A DNA stretch of 64,000 nucleotides from Mycobacterium sp. URHB0044 (GCF_000620625.1 NZ_JIAW01000022.1:62001-126000); one strand, 5' to 3'. Counted from the first letter of the stretch, positions 27,312 through 35,727 are shown. Numbers and translations are program-made. The notes: generated by a model not told the origin, from the letters alone.

Positions 27312-29819
27312 TCAGTTCGGTGAACCGAGGGTGGCGCGCAGCATCGACAGCAGCTCCGACCGGGATTCCGCACCCAACCGGCGGCGAATCCTCGCCACGT
27401 GATGTTCGACGGTCTTCGCCGAGATGAACAGCTGACTGCCGATGTCCTTGTACGGCAGACCCTGCAGCAGCAGTTCGGCGACCTCGCGCTCGCGATCCGA
27501 CAGTCGTGACGAGGGCGGCATCGACGACGTCCGCTGTGGCGACGAGGCCACCGCGGCAGGCGCGTCGACGTCCTCGTCCTGTCCGGTTGCGACGAGTTTG
27601 AGGTCGCGCGCCAACTGCAACATCGCTCCAGAGACCCGGCCGTCGGGCGTCTGCAACGCCGCCTGACTGGCCAGCCGCGTCGCATCCCAGCCGAGTCCGC
27701 ACTGTGCCAGCGCCCGCGCGGCGACGGTCACCTCGTCGACGTCGACGTGATTGGCCAGCACCCGCAGCCAGATCCGGCCCGCGGTCGCCAGCGCCTTGGC
27801 GAACGGGCTGTGGCCGGCAGCGGCAGTCAGCGCCTGGCCGTGCGGCGCCACCGCCTCCGGCGAGTTCGCCAGGATGCCGGCGTGCACCCCGGACCAGTGC
27901 AGCGGCAGCGACCAGAGGATCGGCTTGCCAAGCGCCTCAAGCAGATTGAAGGCTTCGTCGATGGTGTGCCGCAGCCGGTCCACCTGGCGTAGGCGTGCGG
28001 CGGACACCCACAACTCGCCGAGGGGCAGCAGCGAGTACACGTCCAACGAGTATTCGGTGAGCACCTCCATTGCGGTGTACCAATGCTTCTGGATCGCCCC
28101 GGTGTCACCGCTGCGCCGAGCGATCGCGGTCTGCAGGGCGGCCGCCCACAGCGCGTCCCTGCGGTGCAGTTCGCCACCTGCAGCCGTTCTGGCCGCGGCC
28201 ACGTCGGCCCCGGCGGCGGCGAGTTGGCCCTCCTGCATCCGGACCCAGCCGAGCAACAGCCGGTGGCGCGGCGCGACGAAGCCCTCGTCGTCGCCCGCAG
28301 TGCGGACGGCGCGTCCGATGACGCTGCGGGCGCGGACGGGGTCGCCGCCGTGCAGCGCCGCCAGCGTCACCAGCGCAGCCGGAGTGTCCGGTGTGACGCC
28401 GGCAGCGGGTTGATCCGGCGTAATCGCTTGCGCCAGACGGGCAATCGCGACCGGGTACGGCGAATCGAGGCTGCGCATCAAGCCGTCGGACAGGCTGCGG
28501 GCAGCGCGGGCGGTCGAGGTGGGTGGTCCCGCGCTCTCGACGTCGATGGCCGCACGGGCCGCTGCGACATCACCGACGCCGATCGCCACGATGACCCCCG
28601 CCGCACCGATGACGGCGTCGGGATTTGGGCCCAGCCAGCCGAACAGCTCGGCGGCCTGGGCCGCGCCGCCGTCGTGTGCGGCGACGCTGGCGGCGATCCG
28701 GACCGCCGCGGCGCGTTCGTCCGGCTCCTGCGACGTCAGCAGCTCGTCGGCCAGGCGGCCTGCCGTGCCGCAGTCCCCGGTCAGCGCAAGTGCGTCGGCC
28801 AGCGGCGCGTTGAGCGTCGACGCGCCGACCTCGGTGGCCGCACGGTAGAGCCGGGCGGCTCGGCCCGGATGGGCCCGGTTGCGCGCGGCGAGCACCGTGA
28901 GCGCGTCGGCCAGCTGCGGGTCGCGCAGCCCGTGGTCGGCGAGCCTGAGCGCGAGATCCGTTGACAGCGTGGACTTCTCGACCTGAGTATGCAGGAGCGC
29001 GATCTCGATGTCGTGGTGGCGGGTGGCGCCGATGATCTGGGAAAGGCAGTCGTGCAGCGAGCGCAGGAAGGTCGGACTGTGCGACGGGGCGATGAGGCCA
29101 CTGGCGCGGGCACGGTCCACCAGGGTATGGGCCCGCTCGATGTCGGTCCGCAAGGCGCCGGCCACGTCGTCGGGACCCAGTTCCGGGCTGAGCGACGAGA
29201 TCAACAGGGTGTGCAGCACGGCGTCGTCGACGCGACGCAACCGTTCGATGAGCGCGACCCGGGCCGCGGCAGCGACGGCCGCCACCGGCGACTGGCCGTC
29301 CTGGGGAGCGCCGAGTGCCGCAACCGCAGGACCGACGAGGAAGGGCAGCCCCGCCGTCGTCGTCATGACGGCACGAACCGACTCGACAGGCGCTGGCGCA
29401 CCGGCGGTTTCGGTGATCGCCCGGCTCACCTCCGCGGGTGTCAACGGGCCAAGGGTCACGACCGGACTCTGTCGGGCGATCGCGGTGGCCAGGGCGGCAA
29501 GGGCCGGCTCGTGCGCTATCGGTTCGGCGGCGATGACGACGGTGGACGCGGAATCGCTGACCAAGTCGGCCAATTCGTCGAGTTCCGGTGCACCGAGCAG
29601 ATGTGCGTCGTCGATGACGACCGCCGCGCCGTCCGGGTCGCCGTCGCGCGGTGGTCTGGCGATCACCGTGACGCCCGCCGCCCGCAGCGCCGACCGGATG
29701 TCGGTCAGCACCGAGGTCTTTCCCGTGCCGATGCCACCGGACACCAGCACCTTGGCGGGTTCGCCTGGTTTCGTGTGATCCCGAGCCGTCAACGCTGCGA
29801 CGACGTCATGGGTGGTCAC
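27312..29819 (-). CDS. iniR: IniR-like STAND ATPase regulator of the ini genes (Rv0339c-like)
   Basis: 835 residues. An N-terminal ATPase module has Walker A SGGIGTGKTSVL (about residue 30) and Walker B AAVVIDDAHLL. A long helical repeat region follows, and the C-terminus is a LuxR-type helix-turn-helix (LSDREREVAELLLQGLPYKD, then FISAKTVEHHVARIRRRLG). Size and position match Rv0339c, which has been reported as IniR, the trehalose-responsive activator of iniBAC under envelope stress. The GTG start overlaps the stop of the Hsp70-like gene upstream by 4 bp, so the ATPase and the regulator are translationally coupled. The third gene of the strand, Hsp70-like 1, follows after 121 bp with its own promoter. 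Confidence 0.88.
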   Translation of the reverse strand: MTTHDVVAALTARDHTKPGEPAKVLVSGGIGTGKTSVLTDIRSALRAAGVTVIARPPRDGDPDGAAVVIDDAHLLGAPELDELADLVSDSASTVVIAAEPIAHEPALAALATAIARQSPVVTLGPLTPAEVSRAITETAGAPAPVESVRAVMTTTAGLPFLVGPAVAALGAPQDGQSPVAAVAAAARVALIERLRRVDDAVLHTLLISSLSPELGPDDVAGALRTDIERAHTLVDRARASGLIAPSHSPTFLRSLHDCLSQIIGATRHHDIEIALLHTQVEKSTLSTDLALRLADHGLRDPQLADALTVLAARNRAHPGRAARLYRAATEVGASTLNAPLADALALTGDCGTAGRLADELLTSQEPDERAAAVRIAASVAAHDGGAAQAAELFGWLGPNPDAVIGAAGVIVAIGVGDVAAARAAIDVESAGPPTSTARAARSLSDGLMRSLDSPYPVAIARLAQAITPDQPAAGVTPDTPAALVTLAALHGGDPVRARSVIGRAVRTAGDDEGFVAPRHRLLLGWVRMQEGQLAAAGADVAAARTAAGGELHRRDALWAAALQTAIARRSGDTGAIQKHWYTAMEVLTEYSLDVYSLLPLGELWVSAARLRQVDRLRHTIDEAFNLLEALGKPILWSLPLHWSGVHAGILANSPEAVAPHGQALTAAAGHSPFAKALATAGRIWLRVLANHVDVDEVTVAARALAQCGLGWDATRLASQAALQTPDGRVSGAMLQLARDLKLVATGQDEDVDAPAAVASSPQRTSSMPPSSRLSDREREVAELLLQGLPYKDIGSQLFISAKTVEHHVARIRRRLGAESRSELLSMLRATLGSPN

Positions 29820-31642
29820 GGAACGACGGTCACCAGTTCATCGGCGTTCGCCGTGGGCGGGATGGTGGTGACCGTCGACGGCACCGACGCCGACGTCGGC
29901 CCCGACGCCTCGGACGTGGGCGGCGGTGCCACCGTCGTGGTGGTCGTCGTCGTGATCTTCGTCGTCGTCGTGGTGGTCGGCGTCGTGGTGGTGGTCGTGG
30001 TCGTCGTGGTGGTGGTCGTCGTCGTGGTGGTGGTCGTGGTCGTCGTCGTCGTCGTCGTGGTGGTCGGCGAGGTGGTGGTCGTCGTGCTAGTCGGCGACTC
30101 GGAGGACGTGGCCGTCGTGGTGTTGCCAACACCGGTGTTCGGCTCGGACGACGACGACGCTGGGACCACCGTCGTGGTGATCGAGCCGTCGGTCCCCGTC
30201 TGGGTCAACGTGACGTTCTCGGTCACCGGGGTCGACGGCTCGGATGAGCTGGTCAGGGTGACGGCCAGCCCGCTGATCGCGAGCAGCGCCGCCGCCGCGG
30301 CCGCGCCGAACAGGATCGGTGGCCGCTTGTACCAGGGCAGCGGCTCGGAGTCCGGAAGGTCGTCCTCCTCCTCGTGCGCGAACGCCACCTCGGGTCGGGC
30401 GTCGGTCGGGCCGACGTAGTCGGACGGGTAGTCGCCTCCGGCGTAGGGGACCGGTTCGCCGCCGCCGGGTTGATCCTGCGACCACGCCAGCGAGTTCGCC
30501 GCCGACGTGGCATCCAGCGGGGGAGGCTCGGGCGGCGTGGCACCGGCCACCCAACCCATGGTCGGCGCCAGCCCCGTCGGAGCATCCGCCACCGGGCCCA
30601 TGCCGGTGGGCGCGTCGGCCCCGAAGCCACTCGCGGCGGCGACCGCCGCGCCCGCAGCCATCACGAGCGCAGGCTGCGGCGTCGTCACCACCGGAGCGCG
30701 TAGCCGCTCCGAAAGGCTCTGGGTGACGATCGGCACCGCGGCGCCGCCACCGACGGTCGCGACCGCGGTGACGCTGGCCAGCGGAATGCGGTGGCGCTGC
30801 AGAGTCTGGTCGACCGCCGTGACGAGACCCGCGAGCGGCTGCTCGATGAGCCGCTCCAACTCCGACCGCGTCACCCGGACGTCGGAGGAGAAGCCCGGCA
30901 GCTCGGCGGGGATGACGGTGGCCGTATCGGCCGACAACCGTTCCTTGGCCTGCCTGCACTCGTCGCGCAGCCGGGTGAGCGACCCGACCGCCGCCGTGCT
31001 CGCGGGATCGGAGTCGCGGGCGTCGGCGATGTCGGCGATCACGTGGTTGAGCAGTGCCTGGTCGATCAGATCACCGGAGAAGTCGCCGTAGCGGACCGTC
31101 TCACCGATGACCGCGAGGCCGTTTCTCGCGTCGGCGAGCGTGATGCTCGTGCCGCTGGCGCCGAAGTCGCACAACACCACGACGCCGTCGGTCGGCAGTC
31201 CCGGCCCCGAGCGCAGACCCGACAACGCGGCGCCCGAGTCGGGGACCAGGATCGGCGGAATGCCGTCGGCGGCCAGTCCGGGCTTCACCCGCAGCGCGCT
31301 GCGCAGGGCCCCGACTACGCCGGGTCCCCAGTGCGCAGGCACGGCGATGGTGACCGGTGAGCCCCCGCCTGCCAAGCGGGCCATGGCGTCGAGTGCCTCG
31401 ACGAGGACGCGTTCGCCACGGTGCGACGAGCCGTCCGACGCGACGAGCGGCACGGGGTCGCCCACGCGCTCGACGAACCCCGTCAACACCAGACGCGGCT
31501 GATCCGGGCCGGAGTGCTGGCCGACCTCCGGCGCGCGGTCGTTGAACAGGTTCAGCACCGAGCGGCGGGTGATCGGGGCACCGTTGCCCGCGGTCGCCAC
31601 TAGATTGGTGGTCCCGACGGACAACCCCAGTGCCTCGCTCAT
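29816..31642 (-). CDS. Membrane-anchored Hsp70-like ATPase, paralogue 2
   Basis: 608 residues. The ATPase domain (about 1-375) shows GLSVGTTNLVA (phosphate 1), IAVPAHWG, VVLCDFGASGTSITLAD (phosphate 2), YGDFSGDLIDQALL and AVATVGGGAAVPIVTQ. An acidic linker follows (EEEDDLPDSE), then the juxtamembrane LPWYKRPP, one membrane helix (about 435-460) and a Ser/Thr-rich outer tail that includes a near-pure polythreonine stretch of over 40 residues. No substrate-binding domain is present. The gene starts the operon that continues into iniR with a 4-bp overlap, which suggests a functional link to the regulator. Divergent from the IniB-type gene at 31905. Confidence 0.87.
   Translation of the reverse strand: MSEALGLSVGTTNLVATAGNGAPITRRSVLNLFNDRAPEVGQHSGPDQPRLVLTGFVERVGDPVPLVASDGSSHRGERVLVEALDAMARLAGGGSPVTIAVPAHWGPGVVGALRSALRVKPGLAADGIPPILVPDSGAALSGLRSGPGLPTDGVVVLCDFGASGTSITLADARNGLAVIGETVRYGDFSGDLIDQALLNHVIADIADARDSDPASTAAVGSLTRLRDECRQAKERLSADTATVIPAELPGFSSDVRVTRSELERLIEQPLAGLVTAVDQTLQRHRIPLASVTAVATVGGGAAVPIVTQSLSERLRAPVVTTPQPALVMAAGAAVAAASGFGADAPTGMGPVADAPTGLAPTMGWVAGATPPEPPPLDATSAANSLAWSQDQPGGGEPVPYAGGDYPSDYVGPTDARPEVAFAHEEEDDLPDSEPLPWYKRPPILFGAAAAAALLAISGLAVTLTSSSEPSTPVTENVTLTQTGTDGSITTTVVPASSSSEPNTGVGNTTTATSSESPTSTTTTTSPTTTTTTTTTTTTTTTTTTTTTTTTTTTTPTTTTTTKITTTTTTTVAPPPTSEASGPTSASVPSTVTTIPPTANADELVTVVP
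29931..30092 (-). repeat. Low-complexity GTC/GTG repeat coding for polythreonine
   Basis: About 160 bp of nearly pure GTC/GTG (ACC/ACG in the coding sense) triplets within the tail of Hsp70-like 2. Similar but shorter tracts occur at 25612-25735 (Hsp70-like 1) and in the tails encoded at 38700-38830 and 39300-39420. Codon alternation is irregular, so it is not a perfect microsatellite. Confidence 0.85.
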
Positions 31643-31673
31643 CTACATCCATCCCACGTTGGTCGGAACTGCT

Positions 31674-31702
31674 GCCGGTTGGAAAAGAAGCCGGTTGGAA
31701 AA
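31674..31702 (-). promoter_or_regulatory. 13-bp direct repeat in the leader of the Hsp70-like 2 / iniR operon
   Basis: GCCGGTTGGAAAA occurs at 31674-31686 and again at 31690-31702 (16-bp period), 32-60 bp upstream of the Hsp70-like 2 start. A possible -10 on the reverse strand, TATGGT at 31718-31713, lies just upstream, so the repeats may sit at the very start of the transcript. They could be an operator. Confidence 0.5.
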
Positions 31703-31746
31703 ACAAGCCCTCACCATAGCCGCCCTTGAACGCCCGCATCGGGATT

Positions 31747-31846
31747 CCCCCTAACGGCCCAGAACCCCTAACGGGCGGTCCCCTAACGGCGTCGTTGCGG
31801 GGGTGGGTTCGGCACCGATCACGCCGGCTCCGCACATCGATAGCAT
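31747..31846 (+). promoter_or_regulatory. Candidate IniR-type promoter of the Rv0340-like gene
   Basis: Three copies of CCCCTAACGG start at 31748, 31765 and 31780 (spacings 17 and 15 bp). The -10-like ATAGCAT (31840-31846) begins 60 bp after the start of the third copy, the same distance as at the Hsp70-like 1 promoter. The predicted leader is about 50 nt with a strong ribosome binding site. The divergent iniR operon starts 105 bp on the other side and could share the boxes. Confidence 0.7.
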
Positions 31847-31904
31847 TCAAGTCGAACCAAAAGAGCTTCATTTACGTATCGCCGATTCGAAAGGGAGGTG
31901 TGTC

Positions 31905-32453
31905 ATGGCTAACTCGCTCCTCGACTTCGTCATGTCGGTGGTGCGCGATCCGGACGCGGCCGCTCACTATGCGGCGAACCCCGCTCAGGCCATCGCCGAC
32001 GCCCATCTCACCGACGTCACCACTGCAGACGTCAACCAACTCATCCCCGTCGTCAGCGAGTCGCTGTCCGCGGCGGTGCCGTCGACGGGTTTCGACTCGT
32101 TCGATGCCGACGCGGGTAGCAATGTCTGGGCAAGCGGTGCCGCAACGGCTGCGTTCGACGCGTTCGCCGATCACCTGCCGCTGCAGGGCATCGACGATGC
32201 GCACACGCTGGTGTCGAACGTCGTGCATACGGACGACGATCAGTTGTCGACCGCCATCGATGGTGGTGACGACTTCTCGGTGGACGACGTACCTGCGGTC
32301 GCCCCCGCCGACGATCCGTCGCTGCAGTTCGACGGCCCGGTCATCGACGACGTACCGGTGCCGGACGCCCCCCAGGAGGACGACTGGAGCCATTCGGTGG
32401 TCGAGGATCACCTCCCGCAGTCCGACGATCAGGGATTCGACATCTTCAGCTAA
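31905..32453 (+). CDS. IniB N-terminal-domain protein (Rv0340-like)
   Basis: 182 residues; the ATG at 31905 follows an excellent AAGGGAGGTG ribosome binding site, and the longer upstream in-frame start is rejected. The first ~55 residues (LLDFVMSVVRDPDAAAHYAA, then NPAQAIADAHLTDV) match the start of IniB at 32717, a helical domain shared by both. The rest is acidic and low in complexity (many Asp, Val, Pro), with no signal peptide or membrane helix. Position before iniBAC and size match Rv0340. The function is unknown; the shared domain suggests a common partner with IniB. A strong terminator follows. Confidence 0.82.
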   Translation: MANSLLDFVMSVVRDPDAAAHYAANPAQAIADAHLTDVTTADVNQLIPVVSESLSAAVPSTGFDSFDADAGSNVWASGAATAAFDAFADHLPLQGIDDAHTLVSNVVHTDDDQLSTAIDGGDDFSVDDVPAVAPADDPSLQFDGPVIDDVPVPDAPQEDDWSHSVVEDHLPQSDDQGFDIFS

Positions 32454-32475
32454 GCCCAAGCTCTGCACCAACGCG

Positions 32476-32504
32476 ACAGCGCGGCCCATCACGGGCCGCG
32501 CTGT
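32476..32504 (+). terminator. Hairpin terminator after the Rv0340-like gene
   Basis: Perfect 12-bp stem ACAGCGCGGCCC / GGGCCGCGCTGT with a 5-nt loop, starting 23 bp after the stop and followed by TGTCGTTT. It separates this gene from iniB, which has its own promoter. Confidence 0.85.
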
Positions 32505-32553
32505 TGTCGTTTCATGCAGGTCAGAGCGCATGACAGCCATTACCCCCGGCAAC

Positions 32554-32653
32554 CCCCTAATCCCCTAATGAGCAATCCCCCTATACCCCGGCATGGCAGG
32601 GTGGAGTGAGGGGTTGCGGCCCCGTTTCTGCGGCGCCCGCGGGTCCATAACGT
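32554..32653 (+). promoter_or_regulatory. Candidate IniR-dependent iniB promoter
   Basis: Boxes CCCCTAATCC (32554), CCCCTAATGA (32562) and CCCCTATACC (32578) are followed by a -10-like ATAACGT (32647-32653), 69 bp after the start of the last box. The -10 region CCATAACGT is nearly identical to CCATAGCGT before Hsp70-like 1. It predicts a leader of about 57 nt ending in GAAAGG before the iniB ATG. Confidence 0.7.
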
Positions 32654-32716
32654 AGTCATCAGTTCGCCGGACAGCCTGGCGACAGACTCAAGACCACACA
32701 ACCGAAAGGCACTCCG

Positions 32717-33721
32717 ATGACCAGCTTGATCGACTACATCCTCGACCTGTTCCGCAGCCCCGACGTCGCGGCGTCCTTCATCCAGGACCCCGACGGCGCC
32801 ATGCGGGATGCCGGCCTCCCGAACGTCAGCGCGGCCCAGCTCGCCTCCGTCGCCGCCACAGCCGCTCCGGCGGGTGTCGCCCTCGGCGGTGGGGACCCGG
32901 TGCACGGACTGCAGCGTGCGGTTGCCGACTACCACAGCATCGCCTCGCCGTTCTCCCCGCAGACGACGTTCGCGCCGCAGACCCAGACCGACTTCGCCAG
33001 CCACAACGCCACTCAGGTCGCCAGCAACAACGACTTCATGAGCCCGGATCAGGCTGCGGGGGCGAACGCCCAGAACGGCGCGTTCAACCTGGGCTTCGGC
33101 GACATCACGTTCGGCGACAAGACCACCAACACCGCAACCGACGGTGGCGTGGTGAACACCGGCACCGCCGGCGACATCGACACCACCAACGTCGAGGGTG
33201 ACGGCAACGTCGTCGGTGACGACAACAACGCCAACACCGGCGTCATCGAGGCAGGCGATCACTCGCCCGTCATCATCGGTGAGGACAACGACACCGAGGT
33301 CTCGGACAGCTCGCAGCACTCCGGCGGCGACATCATCACCGGCAACGAGGGCAACATCATCAAGGACAACGACATGTCCGGCGGGCACGGCGGCAACGCC
33401 AGCTCCGGCGCTGGTGGCGGTCTCCTCGGCGGCATCGGCAACGACAGCGAGGCCAACGCCGGCGGCGGCGGTGGCGGCGGGTCGATCATCCTGACCGACG
33501 CCTCCTCGCACGACAGCAGCACCACCGTCGGTGGCGACCAGACCACGGTCAACGCCGGCCACGACGTCACGGGCGGCGTGGACGCCAGCCATGACGACAA
33601 CTCGGTGGACAACTCCGACAACAGCGTGCACGACAGCCACGACGACAACTCGACGCACGACAGCCATGACGCGACGGTCGAGACCCACGTGGACGTCAGC
33701 AACGACGTCGGCCTCTTCTGA
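32717..33721 (+). CDS. iniB: IniB, glycine/aspartate-rich ini protein
   Basis: 334 residues. A helical N-terminal domain (LIDYILDLFRSPDVAASFIQ, then AQLASVAATAAP; residues 1-60) is followed by a low-complexity region rich in Gly, Asn, Asp and Thr. It includes a GGGGGGGS stretch and a C-terminal run of repeated HDSHDDNS-type blocks, ending in VDVSNDVGLF. This is the first gene of the isoniazid-inducible iniBAC operon known from M. tuberculosis. IniB's role is not established. No classical signal peptide is seen. An inverted repeat (33746-33782) separates it from iniA. Confidence 0.9.
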   Translation: MTSLIDYILDLFRSPDVAASFIQDPDGAMRDAGLPNVSAAQLASVAATAAPAGVALGGGDPVHGLQRAVADYHSIASPFSPQTTFAPQTQTDFASHNATQVASNNDFMSPDQAAGANAQNGAFNLGFGDITFGDKTTNTATDGGVVNTGTAGDIDTTNVEGDGNVVGDDNNANTGVIEAGDHSPVIIGEDNDTEVSDSSQHSGGDIITGNEGNIIKDNDMSGGHGGNASSGAGGGLLGGIGNDSEANAGGGGGGGSIILTDASSHDSSTTVGGDQTTVNAGHDVTGGVDASHDDNSVDNSDNSVHDSHDDNSTHDSHDATVETHVDVSNDVGLF

Positions 33722-33745
33722 TCCGAGACAACCGAATAGCGCAGC

Positions 33746-33782
33746 TGGCGGGGACCTCCTCTCAACGGGGTGGTCCCCGCCA
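33746..33782 (+). terminator. Hairpin between iniB and iniA (possible attenuator)
   Basis: Perfect 11-bp stem TGGCGGGGACC / GGTCCCCGCCA with a 15-nt loop, 25 bp after the iniB stop and 48 bp before iniA. Because no second promoter is evident, it probably lowers iniA/iniC expression relative to iniB or stabilises the iniB message, rather than ending transcription fully. Confidence 0.6.
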
Positions 33783-33829
33783 CCTTCGCGCGCCTACGGT
33801 TGGTCCAACGCAGCGGGAAGAAGAGACAC

Positions 33830-35680
33830 ATGACGCAACCGAATGACCCCCGCAAGGTAAAGGTCATCGTCGAACTGATCGACCACAGCAGCAGGATCGC
33901 CGCCACCTACGACCGCGGCGACCTCGTGGAGCGGCTCGGCAAGGCGAAGGAACGCATCTCGGATCCGCAGATCCGGGTGGTGATCGCCGGCCAGCTCAAG
34001 CAGGGCAAGAGCCAGCTGCTGAACTCACTGCTCAACGTGCCCGTCGCCCGCGTCGGCGACGACGAGACCACCGCATTGGCCACGGTGGTGAGCTACGGCG
34101 AGCAGGCGTCGGCGCGACTGATCGTCGCCCGCGGCGACGGCGCCGAACCCGAGGTGATCGAGATCCCGCCGAGCGAGGTGCAGACCGACCTGCGGCGTGC
34201 CCCCCAGGCCGGTGGCCGCGAGGTGCTGCGCGTCGAGGTGACCGCGCCAAGCCCGCTGCTGAAGAACGGCCTCGCGTTCGTCGACACCCCCGGCGTCGGT
34301 GGACACGGCCAGCCGCACCTGTCGGCGACGCTGGGTCTGCTGCCCGACGCCGACGCGATGCTGATGATCAGCGACACCAGTCAAGAGTTCACCGAGCCCG
34401 AGATGACGTTCATCCGTCAGGCGCTCGAAATATGCCCGCTGGCAGTCATTTTGGCGACGAAGATCGACCTCTACCCACATTGGCGGGAGATCGTCGCGGC
34501 CAACGAGGCGCACCTGCGACGGGCGGGCATCACGACGCCCATCGTCCCGGTTTCTTCGATGCTGCGCAGCCATGCAATCCAGATGAATGACAAGCAACTC
34601 AACGAGGAGTCGAACTTCCCGGCCATCGTGAAGTTCCTCAGCGAGCAGGTACTGTCCGGCGAGAACGACCGCGTGCGCGACCAGGTGCTCGCCGAAGTAC
34701 GTTCGGCTGCAGAGCATTTGACGCTCGCCGTGACCTCGGAGCTGGCATCGATCAACGACCCCGACGCGCGGGACCGGCTGACCAGGGACCTGGAACGGCG
34801 CAAGCAGGAGGCGATGGACGCGCTGGCGCAGACCGCGCTGTGGCAGCAGGTGCTCAACGATGGCATCGCCGACCTGACCGCGGACGTGGACCACGACCTG
34901 CGCGGCCGGTTCCGGGCGATCACCCAGCACACCGAGAAGGTCATCGACGGGTGCGACCCGACGCAGCACTGGGCCGAGATCGGCGCGGAACTCGAGGACG
35001 CGATCGCCACCGCCGTCGGCGACAACTTCGTGTGGGCGTATCAGCGGGCCGAGGCGTTGGCCGAAGACGTGGCGCGCAACTTCCAGGAAGCCGGCATCGA
35101 CGCCGTCGACATGCCGCAGATCGACGCGCGGGAAATGGGTGCGGGTCTGGGCGAGATGAAGTCGCTGGCGAAGCTCGAGGCCAAGCCGATCGGCAAGGGC
35201 CACAAGGTCGTTACCGGTATGCGCGGGTCGTACGGCGGCGTGCTGATGTTCGGCATGCTGACCTCCTTCGCGGGGCTCGGCATGTTCAACCCGCTGTCGC
35301 TCGGAGCCGGTCTGGTGCTGGGCCGCAAGGCGTACAAGGAGGACATGGAGAACCGGATGATGCGGGTGCGCAACGAGGCCAAGGCCAACATGCGCCGCTT
35401 CGTCGACGACGTCTCCTTCGTCGTGAGCAAGGAGTCCCGCGACCGGCTCAAGGGCATTCAGCGCCAGCTGCGCGACCACTACCGCGGGATCGCCAACCAG
35501 ACCACCCGGTCGCTGAACGAATCGCTGCAGGCCGCGCTGGCCGCGGCCAAGTTGGAGGAGAATCAACGGGAGGCGCGGATCAAGGAGCTGGAGCGTCAGC
35601 TCAACATCCTGCGCCAGGTCACCGAACATGCGGTGAAGCTGTCACCCCAGCCGGCGGAGCCCAGCCCGCAGCCCGCTTAA
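33830..35680 (+). CDS. iniA: IniA, bacterial dynamin-like GTPase
   Basis: 616 residues from the ATG at 33830 (GGGAAGAAG upstream). GTPase motifs: P-loop GQLKQGKSQLLNSLL, switch DTPGVGG, and TKID in LATKIDLYPHW. Long helical stalk segments follow, with a hydrophobic, glycine-rich membrane-binding stretch (GGVLMFGMLTSFAGLGMF, about residue 465-490) and a C-terminal coiled coil with several charged heptads. Mycobacterial IniA is a dynamin-like protein reported to remodel membranes and linked to drug tolerance. Second gene of iniBAC, with IniC as likely hetero-partner. Confidence 0.95.
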   Translation: MTQPNDPRKVKVIVELIDHSSRIAATYDRGDLVERLGKAKERISDPQIRVVIAGQLKQGKSQLLNSLLNVPVARVGDDETTALATVVSYGEQASARLIVARGDGAEPEVIEIPPSEVQTDLRRAPQAGGREVLRVEVTAPSPLLKNGLAFVDTPGVGGHGQPHLSATLGLLPDADAMLMISDTSQEFTEPEMTFIRQALEICPLAVILATKIDLYPHWREIVAANEAHLRRAGITTPIVPVSSMLRSHAIQMNDKQLNEESNFPAIVKFLSEQVLSGENDRVRDQVLAEVRSAAEHLTLAVTSELASINDPDARDRLTRDLERRKQEAMDALAQTALWQQVLNDGIADLTADVDHDLRGRFRAITQHTEKVIDGCDPTQHWAEIGAELEDAIATAVGDNFVWAYQRAEALAEDVARNFQEAGIDAVDMPQIDAREMGAGLGEMKSLAKLEAKPIGKGHKVVTGMRGSYGGVLMFGMLTSFAGLGMFNPLSLGAGLVLGRKAYKEDMENRMMRVRNEAKANMRRFVDDVSFVVSKESRDRLKGIQRQLRDHYRGIANQTTRSLNESLQAALAAAKLEENQREARIKELERQLNILRQVTEHAVKLSPQPAEPSPQPA

Positions 35681-35727
35681 GCTGGTACCCCGGCAACTCC
35701 GCCAGTAGAACGCCGAGGTAGCGCGAC

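Noticed and set aside
29931..30092. Repeat tract considered as a CRISPR array or satellite
   Set aside because: There are no spacers of constant length; the triplets code for Thr in frame with an Hsp70-like protein.
28989..30419. Open frame of 476 codons on the forward strand with a long valine run
   Set aside because: Antisense of iniR and of the polythreonine tract of Hsp70-like 2; GTC/GTG repeats give polyvaline on the other strand.
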